In this document: positions 55,089 through 63,123 of the stretch, piece by piece
How positions within the stretch are numbered: the first letter of the stretch is position 1
Layout of the letters: each line of letters starts with the position of its first letter
DNA from: an uncultured Caryophanales bacterium
Lineage (GTDB): Bacteria; Bacillota_I; Bacilli_A; RF39; UBA660
Assembly: GCA_947564265.1 (NCBI GenBank)
Contig: CANOBK010000001.1
Coordinates: 124,001-188,000 of the forward strand
Direction of reading: 5' to 3'
Length of the DNA stretch: 64,000 nucleotides
Made by a program: the position numbers and the translations under genes
Notes under the pieces: model-generated
Database searches by the model: none
Seen by the model: only the letters and a program-made list of their open reading frames with translations
What the model was told of the DNA's origin: nothing

Positions 55089-57235
55089 TATTTCATCAGC
55101 CTCTCTATTCTCTTTATATAAGGCAGTTTCTGAAGTTCTGCAAATATTTTTTCTAAATGTTGTAAATTTTTTACATATAAGTCTACTTCATAGATTGTAT
55201 CATCTCCACGACTCATCGTTACAAATTTATCAATTCCTGAATCTAACATATTAATTTTTTGAAGCATTTCTATTAACTTATTCTCTCTTGTATTACAATG
55301 AATTAAAATCGTAGTCATATATTTATCCGTCGTATTCTCACACCAATGTACCTCTACATTTCTCCGTTCCAATACTTCCAAATTATGACAGTTACAACGA
55401 TGAACACTAATTCCATTTCCTTTGGTAATATAACCGACGATTTCATCTCCCGGAATTGGATTACAGCAGTTTGCTAAATTTACTTTTACTTTATCTATTC
55501 CAGATACTAAAATATCGGTATCACTGTTTTTTACTATTACCTTCTTAGGGTGTTCTATTGGTTCTTCTTCTTTTTTAAAGATCAGATTTACTACCATCAT
55601 CGCAGAATTTTTACCATTTCCAACTTCAAGATAAAGTTCCTCTAGACTAGAAATCTTTAAACTCTTAAATAGTGTATCAACATGTTCTGTCGTATAAAAC
55701 TCATCATATGCAATTTTTCTTTTTCTTAATTCTTTCTCTATCGCTTCTTTTCCTCTTTCGATGTAAACTTCTTTTTCACTTTTCGTAAAAAATGCACGAA
55801 TCTTATTTCTAGTCTGTGTTGATTTCGCGATATTGAGCCACTCTCTAGAAGGACCTTTTGAACTTTTCGATGTATTAATTTTAACAATATCATTGTTTTT
55901 TAATTTATAATCGAGGGGAACAATACTATTATTAACGATTGCCCCTACCATAGTCTCTCCTACTCTTGTATGAACTTTGTAAGCAAAGTCAATCGGAGTT
56001 GCCTCATGAGGAAGCTCGATAATATCCCCTTTCGGAGTAAAACAATAAATATTATTATTTAATACTTCATCCTTGACACTGTTAACGAAATCTTCTGTAC
56101 TCATTTTATCTTCATTCAATTCAATAATTGATTTAAAAAACTGAAGTTTCTGTTCTGTTGTATTTTGCATTAAAACAGAAGCATCTTTATGTTCTTTGTA
56201 AGCCCAGTGAGAAGCAATTCCATTTTCTGCAATCTCATCCATCTCATAAGTTCGAATTTGAATTTCAAATAAATAACCGTCGATTCCAAATATCGTTGTA
56301 TGAAGCGATTGATACATGTTTGGTTTTGGCATTGCGATATAGTCTTTAAATCTCTTTGGAATCGGTTTAAATTTAGAATGAATCAGTCCTAATGCTAGAT
56401 AACATTCCTGCTCTGTATGAACTAGAATTCTAAGTGCTAATAGATCATAAATATCGGAGAACTTTCTTCCCTTATTCAGCTTGTTATAAATACTATAAAT
56501 ACTTTTTGCTCTTCCCTTAATTTCATGAGTAATTCCATGTTCTGTTAATAGATTGGTTACATATTTTAACATTTCATTTACAGTATTATCTCGCTCTACT
56601 TTGGTCTTATTTAATTTTTCTGCAATATCATAGAATACTTCTGGCTTTAAGTAGCGAAGTGATAAGTCTTCTAACTCGGATTTAATTTTATGAATTCCTA
56701 AATGATGCGCAAGTGGAGCCAAAATTTCCATTGTTTCTTTGGCAATTTTCCTTTGTTTTTCTTCTGGTAGCGCCCATAAAGTTCGCATATTATGAAGACG
56801 ATCGGCGAGTTTTACAATAATCACACGGACATCTTCACTCATTCCCACAATAATCTTTTTATAATAATCGATTAAATACTCATTTTCGGTAGAAAAATTT
56901 ATTCTTCCTAGTTTTGATACTCCATAGACTAGTCTTCCTACTTCAAGGCCAAATTTTTCGTCGATTTCTTCTTTCTCTACATCACAATCTTCTATTACAT
57001 CATGCATTAAAGCAGCCATAATCGTTTCTTTGTCAGCATAAATTTCCGTTAAGATAATCGCAACATTTAATGGATGAATAATATAAGGTTCTCCTGTTTT
57101 TCTAAATTGTCCTTTATGACACTTTTCTGCGAAAATATAGGCCTCCCGAATCTTTTCTAAATCGTTAGGATCTGGCTGATATTTCTTCACCTTTTCCAGT
57201 AAATCTTCTATTGTATAAGTTTCTTTCATTGACAT
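55088..57235 (-). CDS. rel: Bifunctional (p)ppGpp synthetase/hydrolase Rel
   Basis: Stringent-response enzyme of 715 residues. The N-terminal hydrolase has HD in LMHDVIED, and the synthetase has RAKSIYSIYNKL and RFKDYIAMPKPNMYQSLHTTI. TGS (from about 380), the zinc-finger-like CCNPIPGDEIVGYI...CNC region and a C-terminal ACT domain follow. Both active sites look intact. ATG 57235 is chosen as AGGAG lies 8 bases before it; the frame extends to 57271. Directly downstream are dtd and the AI-2E gene, and upstream is comN. Confidence 0.96.
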   Translation of the reverse strand: MSMKETYTIEDLLEKVKKYQPDPNDLEKIREAYIFAEKCHKGQFRKTGEPYIIHPLNVAIILTEIYADKETIMAALMHDVIEDCDVEKEEIDEKFGLEVGRLVYGVSKLGRINFSTENEYLIDYYKKIIVGMSEDVRVIIVKLADRLHNMRTLWALPEEKQRKIAKETMEILAPLAHHLGIHKIKSELEDLSLRYLKPEVFYDIAEKLNKTKVERDNTVNEMLKYVTNLLTEHGITHEIKGRAKSIYSIYNKLNKGRKFSDIYDLLALRILVHTEQECYLALGLIHSKFKPIPKRFKDYIAMPKPNMYQSLHTTIFGIDGYLFEIQIRTYEMDEIAENGIASHWAYKEHKDASVLMQNTTEQKLQFFKSIIELNEDKMSTEDFVNSVKDEVLNNNIYCFTPKGDIIELPHEATPIDFAYKVHTRVGETMVGAIVNNSIVPLDYKLKNNDIVKINTSKSSKGPSREWLNIAKSTQTRNKIRAFFTKSEKEVYIERGKEAIEKELRKRKIAYDEFYTTEHVDTLFKSLKISSLEELYLEVGNGKNSAMMVVNLIFKKEEEPIEHPKKVIVKNSDTDILVSGIDKVKVNLANCCNPIPGDEIVGYITKGNGISVHRCNCHNLEVLERRNVEVHWCENTTDKYMTTILIHCNTRENKLIEMLQKINMLDSGIDKFVTMSRGDDTIYEVDLYVKNLQHLEKIFAELQKLPYIKRIERLMK

Positions 57236-57246
57236 ATTTCCATCTC

Positions 57247-57462
57247 CTACATTTCCTTCTGTTCGACACATAATGATAAAATATCATTTGCCATTTCTGA
57301 TAATGAAATTTCCTTCATACTCTTCCATTTCGCATACACTAAGAAATTCCAAATTTCTTGATCCGTTACATTCTGTATCCCTGCTTTATTTAACTCATGG
57401 ACTTTGGTTCGGAGTACAGGAATCATTTCTTTTCTTAATTTATAAAAATCTTCGTTTCCCAT
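57247..57462 (-). CDS. comN: ComN-like post-transcriptional regulator
   Basis: A 71-residue helical protein. The phrases VTDQEIWNFLVYAKWK and MANDILSLCV match the Post_transc_reg family (B. subtilis ComN/YrzD, which controls comE mRNA localisation and level). In Bacillus it lies next to spoVB, as here. ATG 57462 follows GTGAGGAG; the frame extends to 57486. It begins the comN-rel-dtd unit. Confidence 0.8.
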   Translation of the reverse strand: MGNEDFYKLRKEMIPVLRTKVHELNKAGIQNVTDQEIWNFLVYAKWKSMKEISLSEMANDILSLCVEQKEM

Positions 57463-57484
57463 GCTCCTCACCTTCCTACTTTTC

Positions 57485-57490
57485 ATTATA
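57485..57490 (-). promoter_or_regulatory. Likely -10 element for comN-rel-dtd
   Basis: Minus strand TATAAT, 22 bases before the ATG at 57462, in the gap to divergent spoVB. The -35 region is poor. Confidence 0.4.
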
Positions 57491-57570
57491 TAAGAAAAAA
57501 CATATTTAGAAAAGTTTTTGAGGAAAAGTTTTCTTTTATTTTACATAGACTTAAGCAAGAGATGATATGA

Positions 57571-58869
57571 ATGAATAAAGAAAAGTTTATAAAATCAGCA
57601 ATTATTCTAATGATTGGTGGTGCCATTACGAAATGCCTAGGGATGGTTATTAAAATTGTACAAACAAGACTTATTGGATTAGAGGGAATTGCCCTTTATT
57701 CTTTGATATTTCCAACATTTTCTCTCTTTATGAGTATGTCGCAATTAAGTCTCCCTACGACAATTTCAAAATTGGTCAGCGAAGATAGAAACAATAATAA
57801 GAAATTAGTTTTTTCATCCCTTCCTATTGTCTTTATAACCAATCTTATTTTAATGATTATTCTCATTTTTTCTTCTAAAACAATTTCTGGTTCTCTTTTA
57901 AAAGAACCCCGTTGTTATTTACCAATTCTATCGATCGCCCTCGTTCTTCCTTTCGAAGCACTATCCAATTTACTTCGAGGATATTTTTTCGGAAAAGAGA
58001 GAATGATTCCACATGTTATTAGTCATGTAATTGAACAAATTATCAGACTTATCTGTATTATTCTCTTTATCCCTACTCTATTAGAAATGGATTTAATTTA
58101 TGCGGTAACTTTCTTAATTTTAGTAAATTTAATCAGTGAATTTTCAAGTATTTTAATTCTTTTATTGTTCCTACCAAGAAATGTAGAAATCAGAAAAAAT
58201 GATTTTATTCCTCGTCATAAGGAACTGAGTCAAATTCTTTCTCTTGCTATTCCAACTACTGGAAGTAGACTAGTTGGAAATATTGGTTATTTTTTAGAAC
58301 CAATCATCATCACGGGAATTCTTACTTTTCTTGGATATTCTAACAACTACATTTTAGAAGAATATGGAGTTATTAGTGGGTTTGTTATTCCTCTATTACT
58401 AATTCCTAGCTTTTTTACCAATGCTGTATCCCAAGCCTTAATTCCAGTCATTTCAAAAAGTTATAGTAAAGGAGATATCCCATATACAAAAAAGAAACTA
58501 AAGCAAGGTTTATTATTTTCTATTCTTGTAGGTCTTCCTGTTACCATTTTCTTCTTTTTCTTTCCAGGATGGTCCCTAAACCTAGTTTATCACACAAAAA
58601 AAGGAATTCCTTATATGAAATTCCTCGCCCCCTTTTTCTTATTTCAGTATATTGAAACACCGTTATCTTCCAGTTTACAAGCGATGGGAAAAGCAAAAGA
58701 GACTTTTACTATTTCTTGGCAAAGTGTCTTGGTACGAAGTATTAGTCTAATCTTCTTTCTCTGTTTAAAAATTGGGATGTGGGGATTCTTACTCTCCCTA
58801 ATTGTTAATATTTTCTATACTATTTATAAAAGTCTCTTCTATTTACAAAAGAGTTTGAAAGAAGCTTAA
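57571..58869 (+). CDS. spoVB: SpoVB/MurJ-type lipid flippase
   Basis: A polytopic MOP-superfamily flippase with about 12 spans. The family phrases GGAITKCLGMVIKIVQTRLIG, SQLSLPTTISKLVSE, ALSNLLRGYFFGKERMIPH, ALIPVIS and the C-terminal PLSSSLQAMGKAKET are those of SpoVB/YtgP-type proteins. Bacillus SpoVB is longer (about 520), so 432 residues suggests fewer spans or a shortened form. It probably flips a lipid-linked peptidoglycan precursor for spore cortex. It diverges from comN and overlaps the end of the convergent unknown gene by 4 bases. Confidence 0.85.
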   Translation: MNKEKFIKSAIILMIGGAITKCLGMVIKIVQTRLIGLEGIALYSLIFPTFSLFMSMSQLSLPTTISKLVSEDRNNNKKLVFSSLPIVFITNLILMIILIFSSKTISGSLLKEPRCYLPILSIALVLPFEALSNLLRGYFFGKERMIPHVISHVIEQIIRLICIILFIPTLLEMDLIYAVTFLILVNLISEFSSILILLLFLPRNVEIRKNDFIPRHKELSQILSLAIPTTGSRLVGNIGYFLEPIIITGILTFLGYSNNYILEEYGVISGFVIPLLLIPSFFTNAVSQALIPVISKSYSKGDIPYTKKKLKQGLLFSILVGLPVTIFFFFFPGWSLNLVYHTKKGIPYMKFLAPFFLFQYIETPLSSSLQAMGKAKETFTISWQSVLVRSISLIFFLCLKIGMWGFLLSLIVNIFYTIYKSLFYLQKSLKEA

Positions 58870-59690
58870 TTCCAAATACCAAACTTTCTTCCAGCACCAC
58901 TTTTCTTAACTTTATGTGCTATACGAACTTGTTCTTGAGCGACTGAATAATTTGAAATTTCTCTGTCAAGGGTTTTATTAATTTCTCCAATTCGCTTACT
59001 AATACCCCTTTTTATATATTCATCTATACTTTCTCTTTGGACGGAAAAGTAATCATAAAATTCTTTACTCTTTGAAAAGAAAAGGAACGTCTGATCAAAT
59101 AATTGCTCGATTTCTTCTAACCATTTGATTCTAAGTTTGGAATTCTTATCAAGTAAACTATGATAAAATGACAATTGTTGTTCTGGTAAATCCAGTGCAT
59201 TCTCTTCTAAATATTCTTTCAAGTAATCAAAGACTTGCATTTCAACTGTTTGTCTCATTTTCCAATAGATAGATTTTGATAAAGTGATAATATCTCCCAT
59301 TTCAAAATCTCTAGGAATAGAGTAATATAGTTCCTTTCTCATCCCAGTTTCTGGATCTATTTCTGTCCGTTTTTTTCTCTCAGTAAATATAGAAAAAAAG
59401 TAATGTTGATCAATTTCTAAAGCGTATAATTTTAATTTTTCTCTAGGAAAAGATAAAAATAAAAGAATCAATTGACTGTAAGGTTCAATTTCAGATACTG
59501 CTAGGATACGAATACTGTTTCGAAAACTTTTAAAATCTTCCAATGTTAATGCTTGATTCTCATAAAGTTCTAATAATTTTTGATAAATTTCAGAAAGAGA
59601 CTTTGATGATAAATTTGATTCCTCTAAACTAACCAGATTCTTTGGAAAAGAAAACCCAATCTTTGTTTCTGAAGTATTATATAATTTCAT
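58866..59690 (-). CDS. Hypothetical protein, second of a tandem paralogous pair
   Basis: A 274-residue soluble protein with no signal or membrane span. It aligns by eye over its length with the next gene upstream: both open with a 50-residue region ending in a helical LTLEDFKSFRNSIRIL/WTVQDFKKFRCSLAKL phrase. Both have KKRTEIDPETG/KKIVETDPETG followed by FEMGDI or YEPGDI, and end in a basic helical tail. No family recognised. ATG 59690 is preferred because AGGAG is six bases upstream. Confidence 0.6.
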   Translation of the reverse strand: MKLYNTSETKIGFSFPKNLVSLEESNLSSKSLSEIYQKLLELYENQALTLEDFKSFRNSIRILAVSEIEPYSQLILLFLSFPREKLKLYALEIDQHYFFSIFTERKKRTEIDPETGMRKELYYSIPRDFEMGDIITLSKSIYWKMRQTVEMQVFDYLKEYLEENALDLPEQQLSFYHSLLDKNSKLRIKWLEEIEQLFDQTFLFFSKSKEFYDYFSVQRESIDEYIKRGISKRIGEINKTLDREISNYSVAQEQVRIAHKVKKSGAGRKFGIWN

Positions 59691-59706
59691 AAGCATCTCC
59701 TATTAT

Positions 59707-60537
59707 TTAATGATATCGTTTGTTTTTATTCTCTTTTTGTCGTTTTGCCATTATCGCATGACGTTCATTCATTTGAGATACTACATAATGTCTAAACACC
59801 TTGGTTTTCTCTTTTTCATAAGCAACAGATGAGTCTTGATAATATTGTTTCAGTGCATCACTAATTTTTTCTGGCAGTTTACTCCTTTGAACCATAAGAA
59901 AAGCTAAAACTTCAAAGTTAGTAATTTGCGAAAAAGTCTCATCAAATTCATCTATAATCTTTTCAATAAGACGTTGTAATAATTCATCATCTTCACCATA
60001 TAACAGTTGCTCATAAGAATTAAAAATTTGTTCTGTCGATTGATGAAAGCTTTGAGCAAAAAAGTTACAGTTTCTAAAAATGATTGTATCAATCTTTTCT
60101 AAAATTTTCTGTCCAACTAGAACAATATCACCTGGTTCATAACTTCTTTCTGTCACTTGATAATATTCTCTTATTATTTTTCCTGTCTCTGGGTCAGTCT
60201 CTACAATTTTTTTGCGAACATCAAACAGATGAAGATCGAGCACTTGATTTAATTCTTTAATTAATGTTGGAATATTTTGGATATCTATTAATAAATTCTT
60301 CACAAGGTTTTGATATTCAAAAAAATCTGTTTTTCTTAATTTAGCTAAACTACAACGAAATTTTTTAAAATCCTGAACGGTCCAAAAATCTTCTGCAACA
60401 TACTTAGAAATTAATAAATAAATTTTTCTTAACACTAAATTATCTGGGTCTTTTTCCGAAGAAAATGGCTCTCCTAATTTCATTGGAAAAACACCGCCTA
60501 CTCTTTGCTGATTGAACTTCATTCCAAATCTTGTCAA
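59707..60537 (-). CDS. Hypothetical protein, first of a tandem paralogous pair
   Basis: A 276-residue paralogue of the preceding entry's product, with no signal or membrane span and no recognised fold. Shared landmarks lie at about residues 53-70 (VQDFKKFRCSL) and 112-140 (DPETG...EPGDI). The start is a TTG at 60537 with AGGGGGG six bases before it. A promoter with TTGTTT-17-TATTAT lies upstream. The pair is divergent from a coiled-coil protein gene, which may be a partner. Function unknown. Confidence 0.6.
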   Translation of the reverse strand: MTRFGMKFNQQRVGGVFPMKLGEPFSSEKDPDNLVLRKIYLLISKYVAEDFWTVQDFKKFRCSLAKLRKTDFFEYQNLVKNLLIDIQNIPTLIKELNQVLDLHLFDVRKKIVETDPETGKIIREYYQVTERSYEPGDIVLVGQKILEKIDTIIFRNCNFFAQSFHQSTEQIFNSYEQLLYGEDDELLQRLIEKIIDEFDETFSQITNFEVLAFLMVQRSKLPEKISDALKQYYQDSSVAYEKEKTKVFRHYVVSQMNERHAIMAKRQKENKNKRYH

Positions 60538-60564
60538 GATAATCCCCCCTTTTTAATTCCTTCT

Positions 60565-60593
60565 ATAATATCATATTTTTCTAAAAAAAACAA
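60565..60593 (-). promoter_or_regulatory. Promoter of the tandem paralogue pair
   Basis: Minus strand: TTGTTT (60593-60588), 17-base spacer, TATTAT (60570-60565), followed by the TTG start about 30 bases downstream. Confidence 0.6.
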
Positions 60594-60635
60594 TTAGTTT
60601 TCCTGTCAAGATTGACATTAGATAGCTTATTTTGA

Positions 60636-60664
60636 TTTACTTTTCAAGGGATATTTAGTATAAT
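60636..60664 (+). promoter_or_regulatory. Promoter of the coiled-coil protein
   Basis: TTTACT (60636-60641), 17-base spacer, TATAAT (60659-60664), 25 bases before the ATG at 60689. Divergent from the paralogue pair's promoter; the two are about 40 bases apart. Confidence 0.6.
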
Positions 60665-60688
60665 ACTTACGAAAAAGAGGGAGAAAGT

Positions 60689-62371
60689 ATGTTTGGTGGA
60701 ATTGGCGCTAGAGGCGGAAAAAAAGATAGAAAACAGACAATAAAAAATTTGAAAACAAAAGAAAGAGCAAGAGAACAAATAGAAAAAGAAAAAATATTAC
60801 AACAAGAACAGGAAAAAAAGAGACAAAGAAAACTGGAAGAAACTATAAGAAAAGAACCAATCGTTCCTACACCAGAAAAAAATGAATCTAAAGAGGAATC
60901 CAAAAGAGTTGAAGAAAATCCACCAAGAAACATCACTATTCGAAAATTTGGATACCAGGAAGAAGAAGAAAACCAAAAAACGAAAAAAGTTAGCTTCAAA
61001 GAAGTGAAACAAGAAAAAGAAAAGAACATACAACAAGAAATAGAAAAAGAGCCAGTTCAAAAAAATCACGATTTAGAAGATGTTATAACAATCCTTAAGA
61101 AGTTAGAAGAACCAATCGAAGAACAGGAAAAACCTATTTCATTAGAAACACCACTTCCACAAGCAGAAATTTTAGAAGAACAAATTCAAGAAAAAAGACA
61201 AGAAGAAAAAGCAAAGGAAAAGACTCCAGATTTCAATCATGAAGATCAGATAAAAGTTGCTACTAGTTTGAAAGTAGAAGACAAAATCAAAGAGGAAGAA
61301 GTCTTAGAACTAAAGATTGCAGAAGAATTAGAAAGTTTATTGAAAAAAAACCGTTATGAATTAAAAAATTTATATACAGAATTAGAAGAAATAGAAAAAG
61401 AATCTGCTTATCTATATAAGGTAGGCGATGTTGAAGAAGCAATCGAGGATATTGAACGTCTATTAGCCTATTTAGAACAGATAAAAAAACAACTAGAAGT
61501 AATTAGTGAGTCTTACCATTTAGACGATCTTTACGCATTAGATGATACTTATTTTAAAGATTTAATAGAGGAATATAAAGAATACGTAAAAGATCAAAAA
61601 ATAATGGATGAAAAAGTGAAAGATTTAAAACGAAATGAGGAATATACTTCTCTCATGAAAAAAATTTTAGAATTTGAACAAATGCAATTAGAGTTGGCAG
61701 AAACTTTAGAAGAAAAAAAACAAAAACTAGAAGAACGAGATTATGAGCTAGAAGAGATGCAAAATCAGTCCCTAGATATTGAGAAAATTAATCAAGAGTT
61801 AGAGAGTCTAATACGAGACTCTGAAAAATATTTAGAAGAAATACAAAACAAAGTAAATGAATCGGTAGAAATCACCAAGAGAACCGAAATTAAAATGCAT
61901 TATACAATGGGTGTTCTTGCGAGAACCCTGCTTCTCTTCTCTCTTCTTAAAATGAATCCAAAACCGAAGGCCAATGCTGTTACTGCAGTCGAAGCAATGG
62001 TTGCTATCGACTTAATTCATAAACTATTAAATCCTAAGAAGGAAAAAAGAGTAATTACCGAATATCATTATCAAGATTATCGTTCCCTGATCCAAAATGC
62101 ACTAGGAAACATAGATTCTATTTTTTACCTGATTCAAAATGGAATTCGTGAAATTCAAGACTTAAAGTCAACATTAAAGGAAGAATGGAAGGAATATGAA
62201 GATGTGTTACCAGAATATCAGGAATTATTTCAATCGATGGAAAAAATTGAAAAGGAACTGTTAGAACGTGAAGAAAATATGAATCGTATCAAAGAAAATA
62301 TGAAACTGCAATTAGAAAAAAATAACCAAAAAGTATTAGAATATGAACAACTCAGTACAGAAAACAATTAG
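60689..62371 (+). CDS. Large charged coiled-coil protein of unknown function
   Basis: 560 residues, dominated by Glu, Lys and Gln. MFGGIGARGGKK opens a basic helix, then a disordered acidic linker (about 50-200), then a long coiled coil (about 205-400). A moderately hydrophobic segment (about 405-448) that may touch a membrane follows, then more coiled coil. No family recognised. The gene shows extreme A-rich codon use, as expected for such a protein. It lies between the divergent paralogue pair and a two-component system; a structural or scaffold role is possible but untested. Confidence 0.65.
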   Translation: MFGGIGARGGKKDRKQTIKNLKTKERAREQIEKEKILQQEQEKKRQRKLEETIRKEPIVPTPEKNESKEESKRVEENPPRNITIRKFGYQEEEENQKTKKVSFKEVKQEKEKNIQQEIEKEPVQKNHDLEDVITILKKLEEPIEEQEKPISLETPLPQAEILEEQIQEKRQEEKAKEKTPDFNHEDQIKVATSLKVEDKIKEEEVLELKIAEELESLLKKNRYELKNLYTELEEIEKESAYLYKVGDVEEAIEDIERLLAYLEQIKKQLEVISESYHLDDLYALDDTYFKDLIEEYKEYVKDQKIMDEKVKDLKRNEEYTSLMKKILEFEQMQLELAETLEEKKQKLEERDYELEEMQNQSLDIEKINQELESLIRDSEKYLEEIQNKVNESVEITKRTEIKMHYTMGVLARTLLLFSLLKMNPKPKANAVTAVEAMVAIDLIHKLLNPKKEKRVITEYHYQDYRSLIQNALGNIDSIFYLIQNGIREIQDLKSTLKEEWKEYEDVLPEYQELFQSMEKIEKELLEREENMNRIKENMKLQLEKNNQKVLEYEQLSTENN

Positions 62372-62374
62372 AGA

Positions 62375-62397
62375 AATCGAAAGTTTTCTTTTTTTTT
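62375..62397 (+). terminator. Possible weak terminator after the coiled-coil gene
   Basis: A 5-bp stem (AGAAA/TTTCT) is followed by a run of T. The stem is weak, so some read-through into the response regulator gene is likely. Confidence 0.35.
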
Positions 62398-62448
62398 CAC
62401 AAAAACTACACATTCCCTAGTATAATAAAAAACAAGGAGGAAATACTC

Positions 62449-63123
62449 ATGAAAATTCTAATCGCTGATGATGAACAAGGAATCCGGGAAGTAATCAAAG
62501 AATACTGTCTCAATGAAGGATATCAGGTGTTAGAGGCAAAGGATGGGATAGAAGCCTTAGAGATTTTAAAAAATCAGTCCGTTGATTTTATTATTTTAGA
62601 TATTATGATGCCAAATCTAGATGGTTTTTCTACTTATCAAGAGATCAAGAAAACAAAGAATATACCAACCCTAATTCTCTCTGCTCGTGGAGAAGAATAT
62701 GATAAGCTTTTAGGTTTTGAATTAGGAATTGATGATTACTTAACAAAGCCTTTCTCACCAAAGGAACTAATGGCTAGAATCAAAGCAATTTTAAAAAGAG
62801 TCAATCGAGAAATAGAGATTTTTCAATATCAAACTCTACTAATTGACTTTAAGGGTTATACCATTGAAATCGATAAAAAAGAAGTGAAAGTAACACCAAA
62901 AGAATTCGAAATTTTAACCTACTTAATCAAAAATCAAAATATTGCGATTTCTAGAGATCAATTACTTTCTAAAATTTGGGGATATGATTTTTTTGGAGAT
63001 GACAGAACGGTAGATACTCATATTAAAATGTTGCGTAATAGTCTTGGAAAATATCGAGATTTGATTTTAACGGTGCGAGGATTAGGATATAAGTTCGAGG
63101 TACCAAAAGAAAATGAAGAATAG
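62449..63123 (+). CDS. OmpR/PhoB-type response regulator
   Basis: 224 residues: a receiver domain (acidic pocket DDE at 7-9, phospho-acceptor Asp51 in LDIMMPNLDG, Lys in the TKPF phrase) and a C-terminal winged-helix DNA-binding domain (VTPKEFEILTYLIKNQN, TVDTHIKMLRNSLGK, VRGLGYKF). It should act on promoters when phosphorylated by the kinase that overlaps its end. AAGGAGG precedes the ATG, and a TATAAT lies about 25 bases upstream. The stimulus is unknown. Confidence 0.93.
   Translation: MKILIADDEQGIREVIKEYCLNEGYQVLEAKDGIEALEILKNQSVDFIILDIMMPNLDGFSTYQEIKKTKNIPTLILSARGEEYDKLLGFELGIDDYLTKPFSPKELMARIKAILKRVNREIEIFQYQTLLIDFKGYTIEIDKKEVKVTPKEFEILTYLIKNQNIAISRDQLLSKIWGYDFFGDDRTVDTHIKMLRNSLGKYRDLILTVRGLGYKFEVPKENEE

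Noticed and set aside
60667..61069. Minus-strand frames rich in Phe and Ser opposite the coiled-coil gene
   Set aside because: They arise from the A-rich Glu/Lys codons of the coiled-coil gene read backwards and do not resemble real membrane proteins.
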